Source: Planctomycetota bacterium | Lineage (GTDB): Bacteria; Planctomycetota; Planctomycetia; Gemmatales; Gemmataceae | Direction of reading: 5' to 3' | Assembly: GCA_016191165.1 (NCBI GenBank) | Contig: JACPPF010000022.1 | Span: 1-41,244, forward strand | Length of the DNA: 41,244 nt | Shown here: positions 6,811 to 14,246 of the stretch, one piece after another | Position numbering within the stretch: position 1 is the stretch's first letter | How the letters are laid out: each line of letters begins with the position of its first letter | Notes under the pieces: model-generated | The model's input: only the letters and a program-made list of their open reading frames with translations | What the model was told of the DNA's origin: nothing | The model's database searches: none | Program-made: the position numbers and the translations under genes

Positions 6811-8214
6811 ATGAAACGCGACTTCGTCGATCGCCGGACTTTCCTGGTGGCCGGGGGCCTGGGGTTTTTTGGGCTTAACCTCGCCACGTCGGCGGCCTAT
6901 GGCGATGCGCCACGCGCTCCGCGTGGGACGGCGAAATCGACGATCATGATCTGGCTCAGCGGCGGGGCGTCGCACATCGACACCTGGGACATGAAGCCAA
7001 ACGCGGTCGCCGAGTATCGCGGCCCCTTTCGCGCGATGCCGACAAGCGCGCCCGGCATCTCCCTGTGCGAGCATCTGCCTCACCTGGCCCGGCAGGCGCA
7101 TCACCTTGCAATTGTCCGGTCCCTCGGCGATCACGGGCGAGGCACGGGCGATCATCACGCGGGCTATTACTACAACCTGACCGGGCACGCGCCGGACCGG
7201 ACGTTTCATCAGCTGCTCAACGCGCGAACGCCGTACCCGAGCGATTGGCCCTCGATGGCGTCCGTGGTCGCGCTGAAAAAGCCGCCGCATCGATTCCTGC
7301 CCAATGCGATCACGTTGCCTCACAAGGAAGGCGCACCGGAGTACACACGCCCGGGCCAGTTCTCCGCCCGGCTCGGCATCGCCTACGAGCCGGTGTTCGT
7401 GGACGGCACGCGCGAACGGCCGCTCGACTTCACCGTCCCGGCGCTGAGCCTGCGCGGCGATGTATCCAGCGATCAATTCCTGGCCCGCCGGGAGCTTTTG
7501 CAAACGCTCGATGGGGCGCGCCGCCAGGCCCAGAACGAGGCCATTCGGGATTTCACCATCAATCAGCGCCGCGCCTTCACGCTCCTTGCTTCGCGCCGGA
7601 CGCAGGCGGCTTTCGATCTGCGCCGCGAACCGCAAGCCATCCGCGAGCGCTACGGTTCCAGTATTAACTCCACGTCGATGCTACTGGCGCGCCGGCTGGT
7701 CGAAGCGGGCGTGCCCTTCGTGACCGTGTTCTGGAAAGGCAATCCCGCCCTCAACACCCTGTGCGCCAGCGGCGGCGGCTGGGACACGCATGGCAACAAC
7801 TTCAACTGCCTGCGCGATCACCTCCTGCCCGAGTTTGACCGCCCCTTCGCCGCCTTGCTCGACGATCTGCATCAGCGTGGATTGCTCGACGAGACGCTCG
7901 TGCTGGTTTCCAGCGAGATGGGCCGTAAGCCACGGATTGGCGATCCCCGCTCCGGCGGCGTCGGCGGCGCGGGGCGCGATCACTGGACCGCGTGTCAATC
8001 GATCTTGCTGGCGGGCGGCGGCATCCGCGGCGGGCAGGTCTATGGCACAAGCGATCGCCGTGCCGAATACCCACACGACAACCCGGTCGGCGCCGAACAC
8101 ATCGCCCGCACGGTATTCCATGCCATGGGCATCGACGACCTGCACGCGACCGATCGGGAGGCTCGACCGTTCCACCTCATGGAGGATGGCCGGGCGCTTA
8201 CGGAATTATTCTGA
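6811..8214 (+). CDS. DUF1501 family protein (sulfatase-like fold, secreted)
   Basis: This second DUF1501 protein (467 aa from ATG 6811; ATG 6787 is an alternative) has a twin-arginine-like leader, RRTFLVAGGLGFFGLNLATSAAYG. The family motifs are clear: STIMIWLSGGASHIDTWDMKP, HHLAIVRSLGDHG, TGDHHAGYYYNLTGHAP, GVPFVTVFWKG, SGGGWDTHGNNF, TLVLVSSEMGRKP, GRDHWTACQSILLAGGGIRGG and the closing AEHIARTVFHAMGIDD. It belongs to a different subgroup from the copy at 3460 and retains the histidine and aspartate-rich metal-site segments. The reaction is not known for the family. It is divergent from the kelch gene and is followed by a LamG protein 77 bases downstream. Confidence 0.92.
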   Translation: MKRDFVDRRTFLVAGGLGFFGLNLATSAAYGDAPRAPRGTAKSTIMIWLSGGASHIDTWDMKPNAVAEYRGPFRAMPTSAPGISLCEHLPHLARQAHHLAIVRSLGDHGRGTGDHHAGYYYNLTGHAPDRTFHQLLNARTPYPSDWPSMASVVALKKPPHRFLPNAITLPHKEGAPEYTRPGQFSARLGIAYEPVFVDGTRERPLDFTVPALSLRGDVSSDQFLARRELLQTLDGARRQAQNEAIRDFTINQRRAFTLLASRRTQAAFDLRREPQAIRERYGSSINSTSMLLARRLVEAGVPFVTVFWKGNPALNTLCASGGGWDTHGNNFNCLRDHLLPEFDRPFAALLDDLHQRGLLDETLVLVSSEMGRKPRIGDPRSGGVGGAGRDHWTACQSILLAGGGIRGGQVYGTSDRRAEYPHDNPVGAEHIARTVFHAMGIDDLHATDREARPFHLMEDGRALTELF

Positions 8215-8291
8215 TTCGCGAGACCTTCCCACCCCGCTTGCGGTTTCGCGCGTTGCCGTGGCCGCGAACGGCCTGAAGCGAGAACTCACCC

Positions 8292-9947
8292 TTGACTTCC
8301 CACGTTTCACCGCTCAAATGCCTGGTCTTGATCCTGCTCGGAACCCCCCTCTCCGCGCTCATCGCCCAGGAACCGAAGCGCGACAAAACCCTGATCGGGC
8401 ACTGGCCTCTCGTCATGGATGCGAAGGACGTTTCAGGCGCCGGTCACGACCTGATCAACCGCGGCGTCCGCTGGGAGAAGGGCAACCCCGGCGCGGTTTT
8501 CGACGGCAGGCAGGCCCATCTCGAATTGCCCGCCAAGCATCGAATCGCGCCGGGCCGGGGAGACTTCTCGCTCGCCCTCTGGGTGAACACGCCCGCCCAG
8601 TCCGATGACCTGCCCGGTGACATTGCATCCCTTTACGACGCCAAACTCCGAAGTGGATTCCACCTGACGATTCGCTCGAGTGCGGTCACCGCCTCGCAGG
8701 CCAATGCCCGCCACCTGCAGTTCAGCATCGACAACGCCAAGGAATCCAAATGGCTCGATTGTGGCCGGCCGGGCAATGCCACGTTTGCCTTCGCCCTGGC
8801 GACCTTCGCTGGAAAACTTTATGCCGGCACGTGCGAGCCCGGCAAGAACGAATCAGGTCGGGTTTACCGCTACGCCGGTGAAAAACGCTGGATCGATTGC
8901 GGGTCGCCAGCGCCGTGCAACTCGGTCACCGCGCTCGCCGTGCATGACGGCAAGCTTTTTGCCGGCGTGGGGAAATATCGATTGGCCGGCTCCGCCCTGA
9001 AGGAATCTGAAAACCTCAAGCCTGGCGGGCGGGTCTTCCGGTATGACGGCGATTCCAAATGGATCGATTGCGGGCAGCTTCTCAACACCGAGGCCATCGG
9101 CGGTTTCGTCGTCTTCCGGGGAAAGCTCTATGCGTCCTCGCTTTACAAACCTGCGGGCTTCTATCGCTACGAGGGCGACACCAAATGGACCGATTGCGGC
9201 ACCCCCGGAGGGAAGCGCGTTGTCGCCCTTGCAGTCCATGACGGCTTCATCTATGCCAGCAGCTACGATGGCGGCAGAATTTACCGCTACGACGGCAAGA
9301 CCTGGACCGACTGCGGACAACTCGGCGAGAACACGCAAACCTATTCCTTCGCGGTCCATCACGGCCGCCTTTACGTCGGAACCTGGCCCAGCGGCCGCGT
9401 GTTTCGCTTCGTAAAAGTCGGACGCTGGGAGGACGTCGGGCAGCTTGGCAACGAAAAAGAAGTCATGGGCATGATCGTGCACAATGGCCGACTGCTCGCC
9501 GGGACCCTTCCCCTGGCCGAGGTTTACCAGTTCGAAGCGGACCAGCAATGGAAAAAGCTGGCCCGACTCGATTTCACGCCGGACGTGCGCTATCGCCGGG
9601 CCTGGACCGCGGCCGAGCACCAGGGGCGCGTCTACTTCAGCACCTTGCCGTCAGGAAAAATCCATGCCTTCCAGGCCGGGGCGACCGCGGCCTGGGAAGG
9701 CGAATTCCCGTCGGGCTGGCGCCATATCGCCGCCGTCAAGCGCGGCGGCGCCCTTGAGCTTTTTGTGGATGGCAAACGCGTGGCCGTCTCGGAGAAATTC
9801 ACGCCGGGCGATTACGATCTGAACGCCGATCACCCGCTGCGCATCGGCGCCGGCTCGGGCGATTTTTTTCTTGGCCAGATGCGCGACGTCCGCTTATACC
9901 AGCGCAGCCTGAACCCCGCGGAAGTGGCTGCTTTGGCGCGGCGCTGA
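8292..9947 (+). CDS. Secreted LamG-domain protein with an inserted propeller-like repeat block
   Basis: The 551-residue product starts at TTG 8292, the only start after the in-frame stop at 8274 that keeps the signal peptide (CLVLILLGTPLSALIAQ). Residues about 35-150 are the first part of a concanavalin A/LamG fold: LIGHWPLVMDAKDVSGAGHDL, PGAVFDGRQAHLELP, DFSLALWVNTP. Residues about 155-470 are seven or so repeats with a KWIDCGxPG turn, VxALAVHDGKLYAG strand and GRVYRYDGD strand. The last part resumes LamG: GWRHIAAVKRGGALELFVDGKRV and GDFFLGQMRDVRLYQRSLNPAEV. It probably acts outside the cytoplasm, perhaps binding carbohydrate. It shares no operon partner with a clear enzyme. Confidence 0.85.
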   Translation: MTSHVSPLKCLVLILLGTPLSALIAQEPKRDKTLIGHWPLVMDAKDVSGAGHDLINRGVRWEKGNPGAVFDGRQAHLELPAKHRIAPGRGDFSLALWVNTPAQSDDLPGDIASLYDAKLRSGFHLTIRSSAVTASQANARHLQFSIDNAKESKWLDCGRPGNATFAFALATFAGKLYAGTCEPGKNESGRVYRYAGEKRWIDCGSPAPCNSVTALAVHDGKLFAGVGKYRLAGSALKESENLKPGGRVFRYDGDSKWIDCGQLLNTEAIGGFVVFRGKLYASSLYKPAGFYRYEGDTKWTDCGTPGGKRVVALAVHDGFIYASSYDGGRIYRYDGKTWTDCGQLGENTQTYSFAVHHGRLYVGTWPSGRVFRFVKVGRWEDVGQLGNEKEVMGMIVHNGRLLAGTLPLAEVYQFEADQQWKKLARLDFTPDVRYRRAWTAAEHQGRVYFSTLPSGKIHAFQAGATAAWEGEFPSGWRHIAAVKRGGALELFVDGKRVAVSEKFTPGDYDLNADHPLRIGAGSGDFFLGQMRDVRLYQRSLNPAEVAALARR

Positions 9948-10260
9948 GGAATGCTCGAACAATAACTTCCCGATTTCACACTGGCCTCTCTCGGTTTTGT
10001 CGAGTCTGAAAGGCTCGTTCTGAAAGCCCAGGCCGAAGGCCTGGGTCAGGGTTGCCGAAGGTGGTTGGCCCTGAAAGGGCCGTTCGTTGAACGAGCCTTT
10101 CAGGCTCGATCCGTCGATCCCATGGAGTTCCCAGGCCTTCGGCCTGGGCTGACAGAATCGGCCATTCAGGCCGAAAGCCGGAAGTTGTTTTTCGAGCATT
10201 GCTGAATGTCAAGACCAACAGAGTCAAAGTTCTTATCACCCGTTCCAAGGAGTTTTCACC
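9948..10260. repeat. Intergenic array of short palindromes
   Basis: No gene is seen in this 313-base gap. It is filled with small palindromes. CCCAGGCCGAAGGCCTGGG lies at 10027-10045 and its counterpart CCCAGGCCTTCGGCCTGGG at 10130-10148. A long-range inverted pair TGAAAGGCTCGTTC (10007-10020) and GAACGAGCCTTTCA (10089-10102) encloses GGCCCTGAAAGGGCC. The array could fold into a multi-branched RNA. The last 40 bases lead to the hydrolase gene with an AAGGAG site near 10248. Confidence 0.75.
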
Positions 10261-11148
10261 ATGAAGTATGTGCTTCCGTTGATCCCGCTTTTGATCGTCG
10301 CCCTGACGGGCCAGGCGGGCGAACCCAAAAAGCTGATCGGCGTCCCCTACGGGAAACATCCGCGGCAGGTGCTCGATTTCTACCAGGCCTCGTCGGACAA
10401 GCCAACGCCGGTTGTCTTCTACATCCACGGCGGCGGCTGGCGCGGTGGCGACAAGAAGACCAACCCGAGCGCGTTTTTGGCCAAGGGCATTTCCGTCGTC
10501 GCCATCAACTATCGCTACGTTCAGAACGGCGTCCAGGAGAAACTCATGCCGCCGGTGAAGGCGCCGCTCGAGGACGCCGCCCGTGCCTTGCAGTTCATCC
10601 GCTCCAAGTCGGCCGAGTGGAACCTCGACAAGAAACGCATTGGCGCCACCGGCGGGTCGGCAGGCGGTTGCTCCTCGCTTTACCTCGCCTTTCACGACGA
10701 CATGGCCCAGCCCGACAGCAAGGATCCGATCGCCCGTGAATCGACGCGCCTTTACTGCGCTGCCGTCAACGGCGCCCAGACCTCGCTCGATCCCAAGGAA
10801 CTGCGAGAATGGATGCCGAATTATGCTTACGGCGCTCACGCCTTCGGCGTGAAAAACCTCGACACGCTTCTCAAGCAACGCGACAAGTATCTGACGTGGA
10901 TCAAGGAGTATTCGCCCATCGAACACGCCAGCAAGGACGATCCACCCATCGGCCTGTTCTATGGCGGCGACAAAAACGCGAAGATCGGCGATTCGCCGAA
11001 AGACCCGACGCATTCGCCAATCCTCGGCATCCAGCTTGAAAAGAAGCTGAAAGCCATCGGTGTGGACGTCGTCCTCGTCTACCCCGGCCGGCCCAATGCG
11101 ATGTACAAGAACAGCACGGAGTATCTGATCGACCGGCTGCGAAAATAA
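10261..11148 (+). CDS. Secreted alpha/beta hydrolase, esterase/lipase type
   Basis: The 295-residue protein has a signal peptide (MKYVLPLIPLLIVALTGQAG) and the hormone-sensitive-lipase/carboxylesterase features: an oxyanion motif HGGGW at 56-60, the nucleophile elbow GATGGSAGG with Ser 133, and downstream LFYGGDKNAK that could supply the acid, with a later His in DPTHSPILG. Such enzymes cleave short-chain or plant-derived acyl esters in the periplasm. The start ATG 10261 follows CCAAGGAG. The protein ends in VYPGRPNAMYKNSTEYLIDRLRK; the usual catalytic His near the C-terminus is not obvious, so the triad assignment is tentative. No sugar or transport genes are adjacent to indicate substrate. 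Confidence 0.88.
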   Translation: MKYVLPLIPLLIVALTGQAGEPKKLIGVPYGKHPRQVLDFYQASSDKPTPVVFYIHGGGWRGGDKKTNPSAFLAKGISVVAINYRYVQNGVQEKLMPPVKAPLEDAARALQFIRSKSAEWNLDKKRIGATGGSAGGCSSLYLAFHDDMAQPDSKDPIARESTRLYCAAVNGAQTSLDPKELREWMPNYAYGAHAFGVKNLDTLLKQRDKYLTWIKEYSPIEHASKDDPPIGLFYGGDKNAKIGDSPKDPTHSPILGIQLEKKLKAIGVDVVLVYPGRPNAMYKNSTEYLIDRLRK

Positions 11149-11183
11149 ATTCCAACTCGCTCCGCAAAAAAATAGTCCAAACT

Positions 11184-11356
11184 CGTTCCCAAACTCTGTT
11201 TGGGAACGGACGTTCGCGAAGCTCTGCTTCGCGGCCTGGGCGTCCCGCGAAGCCAGGCTCGCGAAACCGAGTTTCGCCAAGCTGTGGTTCCCAAACGGAG
11301 TTTGGGAACCAGATGTCAACCACCAGATGTCAACCAGATGTCAACCAGATGTCACC
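11184..11356. repeat. Array of small palindromes and an 11-bp tandem repeat
   Basis: Two related palindromes, CGTTCCCAAA...TTTGGGAACG (11184-11208) and GGTTCCCAAAC...GTTTGGGAACC (11286-11310), flank three shorter ones built on GCGAAGCTCTGCTTCGC, GCGAAGCCAGGCTCGCG and GCGAAACCGAGTTTCGC. They are followed at about 11308-11356 by three or four copies of CAACCAGATGT. The block ends 26 bases before the lipase start. An open frame crosses the array from 11200, but the lipase has its own ribosome site, so the array is taken as non-coding. Confidence 0.8.
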
Positions 11357-11382
11357 ATCTGGAATTTCCCAGGGAGTTATTC

Positions 11383-12264
11383 ATGTTGCCCAAATTCGAT
11401 CCAAAGCAAACCAAATTCACGATTGAAAACGCCTACGTCCTGATGCGCGCCAGCCAGGCGACCTACTCTTCGGACTATGACACCTACTACGGCCGGCTTT
11501 TGGAACTGGGTATCACGCAGGATTGCCAGGTCTGGATTCAGGGCCAGTTTGACGCCTGCTTCCTCGGCTGGACCGATGACTGGATGATCCTGTCCTTCCG
11601 CGGCACCGACAACCCTGGCGGCTGGGTCAGCAATCTCTACGGCGCGGTCCCCGTATCGCGCCCGCAGGATTACTACGGCAAAATCCATCCCGGTTTCGCG
11701 GATGGCCTGAACTCACTCTGGAATGATCTCCACGCCAAACTGACCACCGATCCCTTGAAGGACAAGCCGCTTTTCATCACCGGGCACAGTCGCGGCGGCG
11801 CGCTGGCCACCCTGGCTGCCCAGTCGCTCGTTTACGTCGGGATCAAGCCCGTCGCGGTCTACACTTACGGTTCGCCGCGCGCGGGCAACTCCACGTTTGC
11901 CGACAAGTATGATGTGCCCTGTCATTACCGCGTCGAGAACGATCGGGACATCGTGCCCCACGTCCCGCCGGCGCCGGCGTTCGCGCATGTGGGCGAACGC
12001 CATTGGCTCAATGCGGAAGGGGAATTCGAGGAGCCGACGGATGAGGAGACCCCCACCTCACCGGTCGTGACGGCTGCCCTTACGACCTTCGCCACCGGAG
12101 CCCTGGGTCGCATCGGCACGCCGATTCTGGGCGGCGTCGTGTCGCAGGGCCTCCTCGCGAACGAGTTCTTCTCCGATCACGCCAACACCGAATACGCCTA
12201 CTGGCTTTGGAAATTGCTGGCCCAGGCCGACCACGACGACGCGGCAACCTCGCACTATCCGTAA
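11383..12264 (+). CDS. Class 3 lipase (Lipase_3 family)
   Basis: The 293-residue protein begins at ATG 11383 with AGGGAG seven bases upstream; earlier in-frame starts lie in repeats. It shows the fungal-type class 3 lipase layout: DDWMILSFRGTDNPGGWVSNL, the HPGFADGL loop, nucleophile elbow FITGHSRGGALATLAA (Ser 136), VYTYGSPRAGN, the acid in VENDRDIVPHVPP (Asp 189) and the base in FSDHANTEYAYWL (His 266). The triad is complete. No signal peptide is seen, so a cytoplasmic or unconventional location is likely. Substrate would be acylglycerols or phospholipids. The gene converges on the LRR gene with only 13 bases between stops. Confidence 0.92.
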   Translation: MLPKFDPKQTKFTIENAYVLMRASQATYSSDYDTYYGRLLELGITQDCQVWIQGQFDACFLGWTDDWMILSFRGTDNPGGWVSNLYGAVPVSRPQDYYGKIHPGFADGLNSLWNDLHAKLTTDPLKDKPLFITGHSRGGALATLAAQSLVYVGIKPVAVYTYGSPRAGNSTFADKYDVPCHYRVENDRDIVPHVPPAPAFAHVGERHWLNAEGEFEEPTDEETPTSPVVTAALTTFATGALGRIGTPILGGVVSQGLLANEFFSDHANTEYAYWLWKLLAQADHDDAATSHYP

Positions 12265-12277
12265 CGATTCGCGCCGT

Positions 12278-12868
12278 TCACTCGCGAATATCGAGCCGAG
12301 GCAACCCCTTTCGCAAACGTTCCACGCCGGCCTTGCTCACGGCGGTCCCCTTGAGGTAAAGAACACGCAGGCTCTTCACCGCGAGCAGATGATCGACGCC
12401 CGCGTCGGTCACCTTGGTGTTGGTCAGGTCGAGCCATTCCAGTTTCGACATCTTTTTCAAGTGGGCAAGCCCGCGGTCGGTGATCGCGGTCTCCCAGAGA
12501 TCGAGGTGCCGCAGGCGTGGCAAATCGCGCAGGTGCGCCAGCCCGGCATCGGTGATGGGACAGCAACCCATGCACAGCTCGTCAAGTTCGTTAAGGCTTT
12601 TCATGTACGACAAATCCTTGTCCGTAATTTCCAGGGTATCGAGAACCAGCGAACGGAGCCGGGGCAGCGCGGGCAGGAACGCCAGACCGGCGCTCGGGTA
12701 GCTGCAGTTTCACAGGTTGATCCCGATCACCGGCCGGCCCGGCGTTTTTTCGTCGAAGGCAATGGCTCCTTTCGACTGCCTCACGATCGCCACGGCACGC
12801 CGCGCCTCCGCGGTGTCCTGCGGCCAGACGAGAGCGAAACCCACAATCAGAAATAGGTCGTAGCACAT
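12278..12868 (-). pseudogene. Leucine-rich-repeat protein gene interrupted by an in-frame TGA
   Basis: Read on the minus strand from ATG 12868 (GGAGG five bases upstream), the frame gives a signal peptide (MCYDLFLIVGFALVWPQDTAEA) and a short N-terminal domain ending VIGINL, then meets TGA at 12712-12710. The same frame continues without further stops through LRR units (LRSLVLDTLEITDKDLSYM, LRHLDLWETAITDRGLAHL, LEWLDLTNTKVTDAGVDHL, LRVLYLKGTAVSKAGVERL) to the stop at 12278. The TDxGL repeat type is common in planctomycetes. The downstream half has no good start of its own. It is most simply a nonsense mutation in a once secreted LRR protein of 196 codons; readthrough cannot be excluded. Confidence 0.72.
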
Positions 12869-13037
12869 CAGCGCCTCCGGGTTGGAGAGATAGACGGGGC
12901 CTGCCCGCATTGTATTCCGTTTGCGGGTCTCGACGTTTCGCGGAATGGGCGAAACCCGCGCGATTATTTGCTTGCGTCCGCCCCGGGCGCGTTTATCATG
13001 GTGCCAAACCTTGCCCTTACCCCCACCGGAGATTCGC

Positions 13038-14168
13038 ATGTTTGCTAAACGTCTCGTCCTATCGTTGATTTTCGCCACGCTCGCCTGTCTTGCTTTCGCC
13101 AGTTTCACGACGGTCAGCGAGGCCGGGGGCGACAAGAAGAAAGGCAAGAAGAAGGTCGTGAAAAAGAAGGAGGTCTGGACCGACGCCGCCGACCCCACGC
13201 TGCCCGCCGACTTCAAGTATCAGGGAGAATACCTAATCCAGGAACGCGACGGCGCGTCGATTGGCGCCCAGGTCATCGCCCTGGGCAACGGGTATTTCCA
13301 GGCCGTGATGCTGAAACGCGGGCTGCCCGGCATGGGCTGGAACGGGTCGGCCAAGGCCCTCCTCGACGGGAAACTCGACGGCGACAAGGTCACCTTCACC
13401 CCGGCCGCGGGTAAGCGAAAATACCTGGCGCAGTCGCCCCTGGAGTTCGCGGCGACCACGAAGTTCACGCCGATTCCCGCTGGCCAAATGTCAGCCGTCA
13501 TCAGCGGCGACGTGATGACTCTCGATGTCGTCGAAGGCGACAAAAAGGAGCTCGCCGCCCTGAAGAAGATCACGCGCAAAAGCCCGACGCTCGGCCAAAA
13601 GCCGCCCGAAGGCGCGCTCGTCCTCTTCGATGGCACGAACAAGTCCGAATGGAACGGCGGTCGGCTCGACAAGAAAACCGGCTTCCTCAATACCGATGGC
13701 AGCGACATGACCACCAAGCGCAAATTCTCCAATTACCTCGTCCACGTCGAGTTCCTGCTGCCGTTCCGCCCCGCCGCCCGTGGTCAGGGGCGAGGCAATT
13801 CGGGCTTCTACCAGGTCGATCATTACGAAGTGCAGATTCTCGACTCGTTCGGACTCGACGGCAAGAACAACGAGTGCGGCGGCGTTTACAGCCGGCTTGA
13901 TCCGAAACTCAACATGTGCCTGCCGCCCTTGCAATGGCAGACCTACGACGTGGAATTCACCAATGCCGTGCGCGACGGTGACAAGCTGATCAAGAAATCG
14001 CGGCTAACCGTTCGCCTCAATGGCGTCGTGGTTCACGACAACGTCGAGATCCCTGGCGTCACCGGCGGCGCACGCATGGAGCCCGAAGGCACGCCCGGTC
14101 TTTTGCGTCTGCAGGGGCATGGCAATCCGCTTCAGTTTCGCAATATCTGGATTGTCGAGAAGAAGTGA
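13038..14168 (+). CDS. Secreted DUF1080 (3-keto-disaccharide hydrolase-like) protein
   Basis: The 376-residue protein starts at ATG 13038 behind CCGGAG and has a signal peptide (FAKRLVLSLIFATLACLAFA). A Lys-rich stretch (DKKKGKKKVVKKKEV) follows. The middle domain (about 50-190) is of unknown type. The C-terminal half is DUF1080, a jelly-roll fold: GALVLFDGTNKSEWNGG, FSNYLVHVEFLLPFRP, GQGRGNSGFYQVDHYEVQILDSFG, NECGGVYSRLDP, WQTYDVEF and LRLQGHGNPLQFRNIWI. Family members include glycoside hydrolases acting on 3-keto-sugars, but most planctomycete copies are untested. It is divergent from the broken LRR gene, with about 170 bases between starts. Confidence 0.9.
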   Translation: MFAKRLVLSLIFATLACLAFASFTTVSEAGGDKKKGKKKVVKKKEVWTDAADPTLPADFKYQGEYLIQERDGASIGAQVIALGNGYFQAVMLKRGLPGMGWNGSAKALLDGKLDGDKVTFTPAAGKRKYLAQSPLEFAATTKFTPIPAGQMSAVISGDVMTLDVVEGDKKELAALKKITRKSPTLGQKPPEGALVLFDGTNKSEWNGGRLDKKTGFLNTDGSDMTTKRKFSNYLVHVEFLLPFRPAARGQGRGNSGFYQVDHYEVQILDSFGLDGKNNECGGVYSRLDPKLNMCLPPLQWQTYDVEFTNAVRDGDKLIKKSRLTVRLNGVVVHDNVEIPGVTGGARMEPEGTPGLLRLQGHGNPLQFRNIWIVEKK

Positions 14169-14194
14169 TCCTGGCAATTCCCTATCAACCAAGA

Positions 14195-14230
14195 AGCCCA
14201 GGGGTGAGGTATTCCAAACCCCTGGGATGG
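14195..14230. repeat. Dispersed palindrome between convergent genes
   Basis: Arms CCCAGGGGT (14198-14206) and ACCCCTGGG (14219-14227) with a 12-base loop. The 15-mer AAGCCCAGGGGTGAG (14195-14209) recurs as its reverse complement at 37679-37693 just before glcF. The element lies between two converging stops and could act as a bidirectional terminator hairpin, though there is no T-run. Confidence 0.7.
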
Positions 14231-14246
14231 GTGCAACATCAAGCGG

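Noticed and set aside
6640..7635. Upstream extension of the kelch frame on the minus strand
   Set aside because: The extension is antisense to a DUF1501 gene, and a signal peptide begins exactly at 6639.
12710..12712. Selenocysteine at the TGA in the LRR gene
   Set aside because: The residue lies before an LRR unit, no redox family is involved, and no SECIS hairpin was evident just downstream.
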